DNA from: Pseudomonas sessilinigenes
GTDB taxonomy: Bacteria > Pseudomonadota > Gammaproteobacteria > Pseudomonadales > Pseudomonadaceae
Assembly: GCF_003850565.1 (NCBI RefSeq)
Contig: NZ_CP027706.1
Location: 5,208,001-5,272,000 of the forward strand
Length of the DNA: 64,000 bases
Reading direction: 5' to 3'
The position numbers were made by a program, and so were the translations under genes. The notes beneath the pieces were generated by a model, which saw only the letters and a program-made list of their open reading frames with translations, ran no database searches and was not told the origin of the DNA. Shown here in pieces: positions 24,067 through 32,914 of the stretch. How positions within the stretch are numbered: position 1 is the stretch's first letter; each line of letters starts with the position of its first letter.

Positions 24067-25212
24067 ATGGATATTCATCCACTGCAACACCTGGTGCCCG
24101 AGCCTGGGCACGCCATGGACAGTGCCGCCTGCCTGGCGGCCATCCCGGCCCTGGCGCGCCTGGCCGACACCCCGCAGGACCCGACCTACCACGCCGAGGG
24201 CGATGTGTGGATTCACACCCGCATGGTGGTGGAGGCGCTACTGGCCCAGCCGGCGTACCAGCAAGCCAGCGCCGAGCAGCGCTTCGTGCTGTTCTTCGCC
24301 GCCTTGCTGCATGACATCGCCAAGCCCGATACCACGGTGATCGACCCCGAGACCGGGCGTATCGGCCAACCCGGACACTCGCGTCGGGGAGCGGTGGATG
24401 CCCGGCTGCTGTTATGGCGCGCCGCTGTGCCGTTCGAACTGCGCGAGCAGATCTGCCGCATCATCGCCGTGCACCAGGTGCCGTTCTTCGCCCTGCAAGG
24501 CGATCGCAGCGGGCGCAGCACGGAGTTCCTGCTCCACAAGCTGTCCTGGGAACTGCCGGTGTGGATGCTCTGCGCGGTGGCCGAGGCCGACATGCAGGGT
24601 CGTGATTACGTTGGCAAGGCCGATGTCTTGAGCGCTATCGAACTGTGGCGTGAACTGGCGGCCGAGGAGGGCTGCCTGCACGGGCCGCGGGCGTTTGCCG
24701 ACGACTACACGCGCATCCAGTACCTGCGTGGTGCCCGGGTGCATCCTGACTATGCGCTGCATGCACCGCAAGGCTCGCAAGTGCTGATGCTCTCCGGCTT
24801 GCCGGCCAGCGGCAAGGACACCTGGGCCGCGCGACATCATCCGGGCCTGCCGGTGGTCTCGTTCGACGATGCGCGCCAGGCCCTGGGCCTGCGCCATGGG
24901 CAGAACGAAGGCGCCGCCGCGCACTACGCCATCGACCGGGCCAAGGCCTTGTTGCGAGAGCAGCGGCCGTTCGTATGGAACTCGACGCACCTGTCGGCGC
25001 AGATGCGCAATCGCACCCTGGACTTGCTGTACGGCTACGGTGCAGAGGTGGAGATCGTCTACCTGGAAAGCCCGGAGAGCGAGATCATGCGGCGCAACCA
25101 GCAGCGCGACACCTCGCTGCGCAACGCGGATATCCGCCGCATGCTATTCAAATGGGAAGTGCCGCTGCCGACCGAGGCGCACCGGGTGAGTTACCAGGCG
25201 CTGACCAGGTGA
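24067..25212 (+). CDS. HD-Pnk: HD phosphohydrolase fused to polynucleotide kinase
   Basis: The protein has 381 residues. Residues about 40-215 form an HD-superfamily metal phosphohydrolase: YHAEGDVWIHTRMV, the HD pair His82-Asp83 in LLHDIAKPDTT, and GHSRRGA. Residues about 236-381 form a P-loop kinase with GLPASGKD (244-251), SFDDAR and a lid-like RNQQRDTSLRNADI. This matches the HD-Pnk enzymes characterised in Runella, in which the HD domain removes 2',3'-cyclic or 3'-phosphates and the kinase phosphorylates 5'-OH ends. It follows the RNA ligase with AAGGAG before ATG 24067. Likely targets are tRNAs or other RNAs cut by ribotoxins. Confidence 0.88.
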   Translation: MDIHPLQHLVPEPGHAMDSAACLAAIPALARLADTPQDPTYHAEGDVWIHTRMVVEALLAQPAYQQASAEQRFVLFFAALLHDIAKPDTTVIDPETGRIGQPGHSRRGAVDARLLLWRAAVPFELREQICRIIAVHQVPFFALQGDRSGRSTEFLLHKLSWELPVWMLCAVAEADMQGRDYVGKADVLSAIELWRELAAEEGCLHGPRAFADDYTRIQYLRGARVHPDYALHAPQGSQVLMLSGLPASGKDTWAARHHPGLPVVSFDDARQALGLRHGQNEGAAAHYAIDRAKALLREQRPFVWNSTHLSAQMRNRTLDLLYGYGAEVEIVYLESPESEIMRRNQQRDTSLRNADIRRMLFKWEVPLPTEAHRVSYQALTR

Positions 25213-25254
25213 TGCCGGAGGAGGGCCGTGGAGGCTAGGGGGATGTAGAGAGTG

Positions 25255-25313
25255 GCGCCCTTGCATGATTACGCTGGCCAACCCCATGGCCAGGTGGAAC
25301 AAGGCAAGGGCGC
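25255..25313. terminator. Nested hairpin between HD-Pnk and an opposing lipoprotein gene
   Basis: An outer stem GCGCCCTTGC (25255-25264) / GCAAGGGCGC (25304-25313) encloses an inner stem CTGGCCA (25274-25280) / TGGCCAG (25287-25293). It lies between convergent stop codons and probably terminates both transcripts. Confidence 0.6.
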
Positions 25314-25329
25314 AGCGGGTTGGCCCAGG

Positions 25330-26367
25330 TTAGTTCTGCCAGCACTGCGCGTAGCGCTCACACACCCCGTAGCGCTTGTCCAGGTCGGCCATCCGGGTCC
25401 AGTGATCGGCCATCGTTTCTTTTTGCAGCTGCTCATCGAGCCGATGGTAGTACTGCAACATCGCGTTGTTGGTAGCCAGCGCCTGGGTGACATCGGTGGC
25501 CTGGGTGTCTGGCACCAGTGCCTTGATGGCTGGTGTATCCAAGCGCGAGAGGCGTGTGTGGTACTCGACCTTGTAGTGCTCGAGCGCGCTGGCCTTTACC
25601 CCTTGAGCCTGCTTCAGGTAAGTCGCTACGTTCTGCCGAAATTGGGTCCAATAGGCATCCGGCAGGTCCAGGTTCATCTGCCGCTTGCGTTTGTCGACCA
25701 CCAGGTCGACGGCTTCGTTCTGGCTGCTCTCGCTCAAGGCAGGCCCAGGCTTCATCTCGCTGATGATGCTCTGCGAGACAATCTGCTCGATCATTTCGTC
25801 ACGCTCGACGGTGGCCGGCAGGCCCTTTACGGGCGCAGGGAAGAGGGCGTTGGCGCCCAGGCAGCTTGCCAGGCCTTTATTCACCAGAGGGACAGGGGAG
25901 CGCACCACTTGGCCCTGCGCTTGGTGCAGGCGCTTGAGCGATGTCACGCACTGACTGCCGGCACGACTGAAGGTGAGTTCGTATTCAGCGCCACTTTGCG
26001 GCGTGAAGGTGAAGGCCATGCCACATACCGAGCCGGTGCCTTGGGTATTGAGGTGCAGCATCCGCTCTTTGTTCGGGGCCAAGCGGATTTCCAGGTAAGG
26101 CGTCTTCTGGGAGGCAGGAGGTATCGACATGTTCGCTCGCCGGCGAGAATCGGCGAGGAACAAGTTATTGAGAATCCCCGTGGTTTGCCCGTCACAGTTC
26201 TGCTCATCGAACACACCCAGCGTGGCGCTGCTCATGTCGCTGATAAAACGAAGCTTGGCGGCGTCTGCTTCGGTTGCATCCGGATAAGTGCCCGATAAAC
26301 TGCAGCCGCTCAAGATCAAGGCGAAGGCCATGGCACCCGATACACGGCCGGTGAAAATACTACTCAT
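25330..26367 (-). CDS. Putative lipoprotein of unknown function
   Basis: The protein has 345 residues from the ATG at 26367 (MSSIFTG); ATG 26379 would add four residues. The signal ends in the lipobox ALILSGC, so it is lipidated at that cysteine near residue 22. Of the next residues (SLSGTYPD), Ser at +2 predicts transport to the outer membrane. The mature protein has scattered cysteines (NCDGQ, VCGMAF, QCVTSL, SCLGAN, VCERYAQC) and a helical C-terminal half. No family recognised. It is transcribed divergently from another small lipoprotein gene at 26454 across 86 bases, so the two may share regulation. Confidence 0.65.
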   Translation of the reverse strand: MSSIFTGRVSGAMAFALILSGCSLSGTYPDATEADAAKLRFISDMSSATLGVFDEQNCDGQTTGILNNLFLADSRRRANMSIPPASQKTPYLEIRLAPNKERMLHLNTQGTGSVCGMAFTFTPQSGAEYELTFSRAGSQCVTSLKRLHQAQGQVVRSPVPLVNKGLASCLGANALFPAPVKGLPATVERDEMIEQIVSQSIISEMKPGPALSESSQNEAVDLVVDKRKRQMNLDLPDAYWTQFRQNVATYLKQAQGVKASALEHYKVEYHTRLSRLDTPAIKALVPDTQATDVTQALATNNAMLQYYHRLDEQLQKETMADHWTRMADLDKRYGVCERYAQCWQN

Positions 26368-26453
26368 AGTGGGTGTCATCCTTAACGCTTGATTTGAAAG
26401 GGGCAGCATCATAATGGGAAAGCCACATTTTGTTTCAATGGATCGAGTATCGA

Positions 26454-27020
26454 ATGCGCAAGACAAGTCAGTTGTTGGTCGTTGGAGTTACAGCCTTGAT
26501 GAGTGCCTGTTCGGCATTACCGCCTGAAATGGCCCTGGATTCCAAAGTCTATTCCACCGAAAACGCAGGCCTCGTCCTCGGTTCGCTGATCGAGGGCGGG
26601 CCCTACGGCACCTGGATCAGTTTTCGTAATGTGAATAGCGGCAAGACCTACGGCTGGGCTCCCAAGGACTATTACTCGGCATGGCTGCCTGCAGGTACCT
26701 ATGAAGTGAATGACCTGGGTTCACGCCGCGGGCTCATGGGACCCTATTCGAAACCCCTGCGTTTTACCGTGGCCAACGGCCAACTCAATTACCTGGGCGA
26801 GATGGCGTACGGCTGCCCGGTCGCGGCCCACCCAGCTGCCGTCTATGGGGTCAAGAACTGCGGTTTCCTTGCACTGGGAACCTGTACGGTGGACCGTCCC
26901 AGTATTGCCATATGTGTGACGGACAGGCAGGAACAGGCCGTTCGAACCTTCGTCAAACAGCACCCGCAATACTCCCAGCTTCCGGTCAGGCCGACCGTGA
27001 TGTCGATGCAGCAGCCGTAA
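26454..27020 (+). CDS. Small putative lipoprotein
   Basis: The protein has 188 residues from ATG 26454. Residues 1-19 form a lipoprotein signal with lipobox ALMSAC (MRKTSQLLVVGVTALMSAC). Ser at +2 predicts an outer-membrane location. The mature part has a beta-sandwich-like stretch, TWISFRNVNSGKTYGWAPKD followed by WLPAGTYEVNDLGSRRG, resembling domains that present small structured carbohydrate- or peptide-binding surfaces, and two cysteine pairs (YGCPVA, NCGFLALGTC). Function unknown. The upstream in-frame ATG at 26430 would place the hydrophobic stretch too far in and lacks a ribosome site. Confidence 0.65.
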   Translation: MRKTSQLLVVGVTALMSACSALPPEMALDSKVYSTENAGLVLGSLIEGGPYGTWISFRNVNSGKTYGWAPKDYYSAWLPAGTYEVNDLGSRRGLMGPYSKPLRFTVANGQLNYLGEMAYGCPVAAHPAAVYGVKNCGFLALGTCTVDRPSIAICVTDRQEQAVRTFVKQHPQYSQLPVRPTVMSMQQP

Positions 27021-27186
27021 CGACGGCCAACTCGCTTGGGCATCGATGACGGGTAGGGCAGGGAACAGGTTGTGATCTTTTCGGCATTGCTCGCCTTATG
27101 CCTTAAGATGCCCGGTTGCCGAAAGAACCGTCATGGCCATAACCGCCATGAAGGGCTTTCATCCTTTACAAACAAGTGTGGTGAAG

Positions 27187-28098
27187 ATGAACAAGCCTTT
27201 CATTTCGCTGTGCCCTGAAATCACTCGGGCACATGCGCTGACGTTGAAAGATTGGTTGGAAGATGAGCGCGTTACCTGTTACCTCAGCGATTCACGTGAT
27301 GTTTCCCGTTCCATCGAACACGTCATCGATCGGACTCAACTGCCGATCCTGACCCATCTATTCAACCGAGGCGGCCGGTTCTTCATGGCCTATGACCGCC
27401 ATGACGCCCCGGTGGGTTTTGTCCGTCTCGTCAAGACCGACTCCAATTGCGAGATCGTCCTGGTTATCGGCGACAGCGATAAATGGGGCCGAAACCTTGG
27501 CGCCCGGACCATCCGCGAGGGCATGAAACTGGCCTTTCTCGACATGCGGGCCGAAAAGCTCATCGCCAAGATCCACCCGGACAACTCGCGCTCATTGAAA
27601 GCCTTTGTGCGCAGCGGCTTTGTGCTTGAGAACGAAACGCCGGCATTGAAGTCGTTTTCCATGACGGCGGGGCGCTATCTGCAGTTCTTGCGCGAAGGTG
27701 CCGCTGGCGACTCCACGGGGATCTACATCACCGAAATCGACAAGGCCAGGCTCGAGAGCCTGATCGTCTTCGAGCAAGGCCCGGCCGTTGTTGAACTCGA
27801 ACATGAGCTTGAGCGAGCCATTGTCGTCAAGCCGCAGCAAGTGGCGCGCAACGTCGTCACGATGAACTCCAGGGCCTTGTTGCACCTGGACGACGAAGAA
27901 ATCGAAGTAGCCCTGGTCTACCCAGACGACGCGGACAGCAGCGCCGGGAAGCACTCCGTGTGTTCCGACATCGGCGCCGCCATCCTCGGCTATCAGGAGG
28001 GCGATGCCATCGACTGGCGTATTTCTGATCGGACCCGCCGGATCGAAATCAGGAAAGTGCTTTATCAGCCGGAGGCCGCTGGCGATTTCCACCTGTAA
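27187..28098 (+). CDS. GNAT acetyltransferase fused to an Rnk/GreA-C-like domain
   Basis: The protein has 303 residues from ATG 27187 (MNKPFISLCP); ATG 27133 and 27148 are alternatives. Residues about 4-165 form a GNAT fold with the acetyl-CoA loop region WGRNLGARTIREGMKLAF and the C-terminal SRSLKAFVRSGFVLENE strand-helix. Residues about 179-300 match the Rnk family (regulator of nucleoside diphosphate kinase, related to the GreA/GreB C-terminal domain): IYITEIDKARLESLIV, VTMNSRALLHLDDEEIEVALVYP, GAAILGYQEGDAIDW. Rnk binds RNA polymerase in its secondary channel. A fused acetyltransferase suggests acetylation near RNA polymerase or a sensory use of acetyl-CoA. Both are inference. Confidence 0.75.
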   Translation: MNKPFISLCPEITRAHALTLKDWLEDERVTCYLSDSRDVSRSIEHVIDRTQLPILTHLFNRGGRFFMAYDRHDAPVGFVRLVKTDSNCEIVLVIGDSDKWGRNLGARTIREGMKLAFLDMRAEKLIAKIHPDNSRSLKAFVRSGFVLENETPALKSFSMTAGRYLQFLREGAAGDSTGIYITEIDKARLESLIVFEQGPAVVELEHELERAIVVKPQQVARNVVTMNSRALLHLDDEEIEVALVYPDDADSSAGKHSVCSDIGAAILGYQEGDAIDWRISDRTRRIEIRKVLYQPEAAGDFHL

Positions 28099-28363
28099 TT
28101 GCGCCTTCAGCTCAGTGTTCGTTTATCAGGCAAAGGACGAGGTTGCGCTTTCCATGCCTTAAGCTGCGCGTGCGCAACGGCGGACATGAGCCATGAGGGC
28201 TCCGATGAGATTAGCTAGGCGTCAACTCGCGGTCCTGCAGCTGATGCCTCTTGAGATGTTCCTCGATTCAAGCTCATGGAAAACGGGCCTGCGATACCCG
28301 CGCGGCCCGTTTGGATAAAGCGCCGCTCCCTCCCGCAAATGCGCACCTGATCGGGGCAATTGC

Positions 28364-29530
28364 TCACACCTGTAGCCGGTGCCGGACGAGGGCGACCCAG
28401 TAGGCCACGCCCATGGGCATGATTTCGTCGTTGAAGTCGTAATGCGGGTTGTGCAACGAGCGACCGCCTTCGGCCGAACCGTTGCCGATCCAGATGTAGG
28501 CGCCAGGCTTGCGTTCGAGCATGAAGGCAAAGTCTTCCCCGGTCATGCTCGGTGCCACGGTAGTACCGACGTTTTCCCGCCCGGCCACGGCGCGGCTGGC
28601 GACCACGCAATGCTCGGCATGCACCGCGCTGTTGATCACCGGTGGCGATCCGAATTCGAAGAACTCCAGTGATGCGCGCACGCCCATTGCGGCCGCCAGT
28701 TGTTCGACCAGTTCGAGCATTCGACGCGATGCGATTTCGCCAGCCGCGGGGCGAAAGTAGCGCAGGGTGCCGGTCAGGCGGGCGGTGTCGGGAATGATGT
28801 TGTGGGTATGCCCGGCATGGAACTGGGTGATGCTGAGGACCAGTGCGTCGGCCGGGTCGATATTACGTGACACGATGCTCTGCAATGCCGTGACCAGGTG
28901 TGCCGCCGCCAATAGCGGATCAGTGCCTTGGTGGGGGATGGCGGCATGGCAGCCGCAGCCGCTGACGACAATTTCAAAGGGCCTGGCGCCTGCCATTGCC
29001 GCACCGTGATGCACCACGAATCGACCCGCCTCCAGGCCTGGCCAGTTGTGCAGGCCGTACACGCATTCGGCGCGAAACCTGTCAAACAGGCCGGCGTTCA
29101 TCATCGCCTTGGCCCCCGTACCGATTTCCTCGGCCGGTTGAAAGATCAAGTGGACTTTGCCCGCGAAGCGCCGGTCCGTCGCCAGGCGGCTGGCAGCTCC
29201 CAACAGCATCGCGATATGGCCGTCGTGACCACAGGCATGCATCCAGCCGTCGTGGCGTGAGCGGTGGGCAAAGGTGTTTTCTTCCTGGATGGGCAGGGCA
29301 TCCATGTCGGCGCGCAGGGCGATCTCGATGCCGGGTTGCTCGCCTTCGATCGTCGCGACAACACCGGTTCCGCCAATGCTCTCATGGGGCTGCAAGCCGA
29401 AACTGCGCAGTGTCTCGGCGATGAACGCGCAGGTCTTGCTCTCGGCGAATCCCGCCTCTGGATGCTGATGCAACCAGCGACGCCAGCCCACCATGCGTTC
29501 TTGCAGCCCTGCGTCCGTTGCCATTGCCAT
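28364..29530 (-). CDS. M20-family amidohydrolase, putative N-acyl-diaminopimelate deacylase of the tabtoxin-type gene cluster
   Basis: The protein has 388 residues of the HipO/AbgB-type M20 peptidase family. The metal-binding motifs are ALRADMDALP, MHACGHDGHIAMLLG, FQPAEEIGTGA and the late EDFAFMLE. It would remove an acyl group (succinyl or acetyl) from an amino-acid amide. Directly upstream on the same strand are an aminotransferase, a DapD-like succinyltransferase and a LysA-like decarboxylase. Together the four can build and deprotect a diaminopimelate-like backbone as in tabtoxin synthesis. It is the last gene of the left arm, 84 bases after the aminotransferase stop, and starts at ATG 29530 (29524 is an alternative). 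Confidence 0.82.
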   Translation of the reverse strand: MAMATDAGLQERMVGWRRWLHQHPEAGFAESKTCAFIAETLRSFGLQPHESIGGTGVVATIEGEQPGIEIALRADMDALPIQEENTFAHRSRHDGWMHACGHDGHIAMLLGAASRLATDRRFAGKVHLIFQPAEEIGTGAKAMMNAGLFDRFRAECVYGLHNWPGLEAGRFVVHHGAAMAGARPFEIVVSGCGCHAAIPHQGTDPLLAAAHLVTALQSIVSRNIDPADALVLSITQFHAGHTHNIIPDTARLTGTLRYFRPAAGEIASRRMLELVEQLAAAMGVRASLEFFEFGSPPVINSAVHAEHCVVASRAVAGRENVGTTVAPSMTGEDFAFMLERKPGAYIWIGNGSAEGGRSLHNPHYDFNDEIMPMGVAYWVALVRHRLQV

Positions 29531-29614
29531 CTTGCTGTTCCTGTCCCTGAGGTGACTCTGAATCGGTATCGCATCCGCCAGGGGATGCAGTTGTGCGTTC
29601 CAGTCGCCGTCGGC

Positions 29615-30793
29615 CTATTGGCCGCTCAACCCGGTACGCAGGCGCCGCAGGGCCTCCCCCATGATCGATGGCTGATGAACCAGGGCCAGGCGCACGAAGC
29701 CATCTCCGGGGTTGCTGGCGTCGCTGGCGGCATGACACAGATAACGTCCGGGCATCACTCGCAAACTCTGCTCGGTCCATAACCGCTGCGCGGTCGCCTC
29801 GCCATCGGCGACGGCCAGCCAGAGGAAGAAACCAGCTTCGGCGCGCTGGTAGCCGGGCACTTGGGCGAGGCAATCATCGGCCATGTCCCAGTTGCGTTGC
29901 AGGGCCTGCTGTTGCTGCTGCACATGGGCCTCGTCCTGCCACAGCGCGGCCGAGGCCGCGCACGTCGGCCAGGCCAGCGACACCCCGCAGGAACGGTTGA
30001 ACGCGGCATAGGCGGCAATACTCTGTGGGTCGCCGGCAATGAAACCGCTGCGCAAACCCGGCGCGGCGGAGCGCTTCGACAAGCTGTGCAGCACCACGAA
30101 CGGGCACGGCGCGACCCTGCCGGCCTCGACCAGGCTGAGATAGCCGGGCGGTGCTGAATGCCAGAGCAGATCCATGTAGCACTCATCGACCAGCAGGCTG
30201 GCCTGGGCCTGGTGTGCCCGGCGGCTGATTGCCGCCAGCGTATCGGCGCAGAGGATGTTGCCCAGTGGATTGCCGGGGTTGCACAGCACCACGGTCGCGG
30301 CGCTGTCGCCGGCCAACGCCAGCTGGGCGGCAAGGTTGGCCTCCAGCTGCCCATCGCAAAGATCGTAGAACAAGGCCCGCGCGCCCGCGGCTTCGGTTGC
30401 CGCGACATACGTGGGGTAGAAGGGGTTGGGCAGCACCACCACCGGCACCGCCACGCCCCGTGCCCGCGCTCGGGTGACCGCGAGGGCGATGCAGGTGGCG
30501 ACCGCCTGCTTGGTCCCCGGGGTGGGTTCGATGGCAATCGACTTGCCGAGGCTGTCGGCGATGCCAAAACGGCGCCGCAGCCAGTGACTGTAGGCCTCGC
30601 GCAGTGCCGTGGTCGCCGCCAGCGGCGGGTAGCGGGTCCAGTCTTCGAGCTCCGACAACGGTGCCAGCAGCGATGTCGGATCACCCAGCCTGCTTTCGCC
30701 CAGGTGTAGGGCGATCACCGACAAGCCTGGCGCGGGCGGCAGGTCATCCAGCAGGCCCTGCAGCCTGGCGAAAGCGTTGCCTGCGACGTTCAT
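29615..30793 (-). CDS. Succinyldiaminopimelate aminotransferase-like (DapC-like) PLP enzyme
   Basis: The protein has 392 residues of the fold-type I class I/II aminotransferases. Visible features are VLPNPFYPTYVAATEAAGA, the NPGNPLG cofactor motif, LVDECYMDLLW and the PLP-lysine motif HSLSKRSAAPGLRSGF. DapC transaminates N-succinyl-2-amino-6-ketopimelate with glutamate. Its ATG overlaps the DapD-like stop (ATGA, 30790-30793), so the two are co-translated. Within the gene cluster it should act on the succinylated product of the DapD-like enzyme, making a lysine/DAP-pathway analogue. The tabtoxin gene cluster of P. syringae also includes an aminotransferase gene; I do not assign its symbol. Confidence 0.83.
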   Translation of the reverse strand: MNVAGNAFARLQGLLDDLPPAPGLSVIALHLGESRLGDPTSLLAPLSELEDWTRYPPLAATTALREAYSHWLRRRFGIADSLGKSIAIEPTPGTKQAVATCIALAVTRARARGVAVPVVVLPNPFYPTYVAATEAAGARALFYDLCDGQLEANLAAQLALAGDSAATVVLCNPGNPLGNILCADTLAAISRRAHQAQASLLVDECYMDLLWHSAPPGYLSLVEAGRVAPCPFVVLHSLSKRSAAPGLRSGFIAGDPQSIAAYAAFNRSCGVSLAWPTCAASAALWQDEAHVQQQQQALQRNWDMADDCLAQVPGYQRAEAGFFLWLAVADGEATAQRLWTEQSLRVMPGRYLCHAASDASNPGDGFVRLALVHQPSIMGEALRRLRTGLSGQ

Positions 30794-31620
30794 TGGCTGA
30801 GCACCCGGACCAGGTCGTTGAGCGCCGTTTTCGAACGTGTGCGCTCATCGACGTATTTCACGATTACCGCACAGGCCAGCGATACGCCCGGTAGCTTCGG
30901 ATCGGCGCGATTGCCGGCGATCACCACCGCGTTGGCCGGCACCTCGCCGAAGCGCACTTCGCCACTCTCGCGGTCGATGATGGGCGTCGAGGCACCGAGG
31001 TAGACCCCCATGCCGATCACCGCTCCGCTGCGCACGATGACGCCTTCGGCTACCTCGCTGCGGGCACCGATGAAAACGTTGTCCTCGATGACCACGGGGT
31101 TGTCGCCGATGGGCTCGAGCACGCCGCCCAGGCCCACGCCGCCGGAGATATGGCAGCGTGCGCCGACCTGGGCGCAGGAACCGACCGTTGACCAGGTGTC
31201 GATCATCGTGCCTTCGCCGACGTACGCGCCGATGTTGATGAAGCACGGCATCAACACGGCGCCCGGGGCAATGTACGCCCCGGCCCGGACGACCGCGCCG
31301 GGGACCACTCGGATGCGCGCGTCACGGAACGCGGCGGCGTCCCATTGTTCGAACTTCAGCGGTAGCTTGTCGTAGCTTTTCGGCCGCCCGGGGTTGGTTT
31401 CGCCCAGGGCATTTTCGCGGGTCAGGAAGGACAGCAGAATCAGCTTCTTGACGTAGGCATCGCAGACCCACTGGCCATCCTGTACATAGGCTGCGCGCAA
31501 CTCGCCACGCTCCAGGGCAGCGAGGCCGGTTTCGATCGACGGCACCAGGGCCGACAATTCTTGCGTCGTCAGCAGCGTGCGCCGTTCGAACGCTGCTTCA
31601 ATCAATGCACGGTTACTCAT
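30790..31620 (-). CDS. tabB: Tetrahydrodipicolinate N-succinyltransferase-like protein (TabB-like)
   Basis: The protein has 276 residues, the size of DapD. The left-handed beta-helix hexapeptide repeats are obvious (VVRAGAYIAPGAVLMPCFI, VVIEDNVFIGARSEVAEGV, VIVRSGAVIGMGVYLGAST). It succinylates tetrahydrodipicolinate or a tabtoxin-specific analogue. Other genes of the gene cluster (beta-lactam synthetase, clavaminate-synthase-like, ATP-grasp) indicate it is the secondary-metabolism paralogue TabB rather than the housekeeping dapD. ATG 31620 sits one base from the LysA-like stop at 31621. Confidence 0.85.
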   Translation of the reverse strand: MSNRALIEAAFERRTLLTTQELSALVPSIETGLAALERGELRAAYVQDGQWVCDAYVKKLILLSFLTRENALGETNPGRPKSYDKLPLKFEQWDAAAFRDARIRVVPGAVVRAGAYIAPGAVLMPCFINIGAYVGEGTMIDTWSTVGSCAQVGARCHISGGVGLGGVLEPIGDNPVVIEDNVFIGARSEVAEGVIVRSGAVIGMGVYLGASTPIIDRESGEVRFGEVPANAVVIAGNRADPKLPGVSLACAVIVKYVDERTRSKTALNDLVRVLSQ

Positions 31621-32880
31621 TTAACGCACCTTGTGAGGGTTGAAGACGTCTACGGGTTGCCATTGAATCGGGCCGGTATGGTCATCGAAGGTCTCGGCCC
31701 GACGGATTTCGACGACATCGCCATCGTCGGTCAGCATCAATTCCGCCGGGCGCAACCGGCCGTTATAGGTAAAGCCCATGGCATGCCCATGGGCCCCCGT
31801 GTCATGGATCAGTGCGAGGTCGCCGATGAGCGGGGTCGGCAGCGGGCGATCCACGGCGAACTTGTCGAAGTTCTCGCACAGTGCACCGACCACATCGAAC
31901 ACGCCCTCGGGGCGTTGACTGGCGAAGGGCAGCGTCAGGTGGTGGTAGGCGCCATACAGTCCGGGGCGCATCAGCGCCGACATCGAGGCATCGAGGCCGA
32001 CGATTTCCCGCGCCTTGCTGCAGCGGTTGATGACCCGGGACACCAGCACCCCGTGCGGGCCGCTGATGTAGCGACCCAACTCCATCAGCAGCTTGGGTGC
32101 GTGGCGGGGGAATGCCTGCTTCAGCGCGTGTTTCAGCGCATCGGCGTACGCGGTGAGATCGAGGGCCTGGTCGTCGGGCCGGTAGGGAATGCCCAGGCCA
32201 CCGCCGATATTGATGTATTGGAGTTCGATGCCCGCCTCGCGAGCCACCCGCGCCCCGACCTCGATGACTTGCACACCGGCCTGCACCGCGGCCTCCAGCG
32301 ACAGCTCGTTGGCGCACATCATGCCGTGGAGACCAAAATGCCGGGCACCGCGATCCCATGCCTCGCGATAGCCCTGAACCAGTTCGGCCTCGGGAACGCC
32401 GAATTTCGATTGCTGGGCATTGCCCATCTGTGACGACCGGGCGATGACGCCGTGGGGCGACACGCGAAAGGCAACGATATCCGGCAAGGATGTCACTTGC
32501 TCCAGCATGCTGCGGTCGTCGAACGTGATCAGGGCGCCGGCCCGCAGCGCCATCTGGTATTCGCTGGGCGAGGTGTTGTTGGAGGTGAAGACAATGTCGT
32601 CACCCCGCGCGCCCAGCCGTTCGGCCAGCATTAACTCGACCGGCGATGAACAATCCAGCCCGCTGCCCTCCTTGAGCAGCAGGGACAGGATGGCTGGCGT
32701 GGGGAGCGCCTTGACCGCGAAGTACTGACGAAACGCGCTGTCGGCGAAGGCTTGCACCACGTTTCGATGGGTTTGGACGATGGCGCGCTGGTCATAGAGA
32801 TGAAAAGGCGTCGGGTAGATCTTCGTCAGATCATCGAGCAGCGGCAACAAGCGTCGGGCGAAGCTTTCGGATATGGGCAC
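31621..32880 (-). CDS. tabA: Diaminopimelate decarboxylase-like protein (TabA-like)
   Basis: The protein has 419 residues, a fold-type III (alanine-racemase-like) PLP decarboxylase. The PLP lysine is in YFAVKALPTP near residue 50. The C-terminal active-site features are GALCENFDKFAVD (catalytic Cys and Asp) and DTGAHGHAMGFTYNGRLRPAE. The GTG start at 32880 is supported by GAGGAG nine bases upstream. In P. syringae the tabA gene encodes a LysA-related protein required for tabtoxin production but not for lysine synthesis, and the context here supports the same assignment. It may decarboxylate or bind a DAP-like intermediate. A housekeeping lysA would be expected elsewhere in the genome. Confidence 0.85.
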   Translation of the reverse strand: MPISESFARRLLPLLDDLTKIYPTPFHLYDQRAIVQTHRNVVQAFADSAFRQYFAVKALPTPAILSLLLKEGSGLDCSSPVELMLAERLGARGDDIVFTSNNTSPSEYQMALRAGALITFDDRSMLEQVTSLPDIVAFRVSPHGVIARSSQMGNAQQSKFGVPEAELVQGYREAWDRGARHFGLHGMMCANELSLEAAVQAGVQVIEVGARVAREAGIELQYINIGGGLGIPYRPDDQALDLTAYADALKHALKQAFPRHAPKLLMELGRYISGPHGVLVSRVINRCSKAREIVGLDASMSALMRPGLYGAYHHLTLPFASQRPEGVFDVVGALCENFDKFAVDRPLPTPLIGDLALIHDTGAHGHAMGFTYNGRLRPAELMLTDDGDVVEIRRAETFDDHTGPIQWQPVDVFNPHKVR

Positions 32881-32914
32881 GGCGGTTTCTCCTCGCGGCG
32901 CGGGCGTGATCGGC

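Noticed and set aside
29615..32880. Housekeeping lysine operon (dapC, dapD, lysA)
   Set aside because: The genes adjoin a beta-lactam synthetase, clavaminate-synthase-like and ATP-grasp genes, and housekeeping dap/lys genes are normally not clustered this way in Pseudomonas. The secondary-metabolism assignment fits better.
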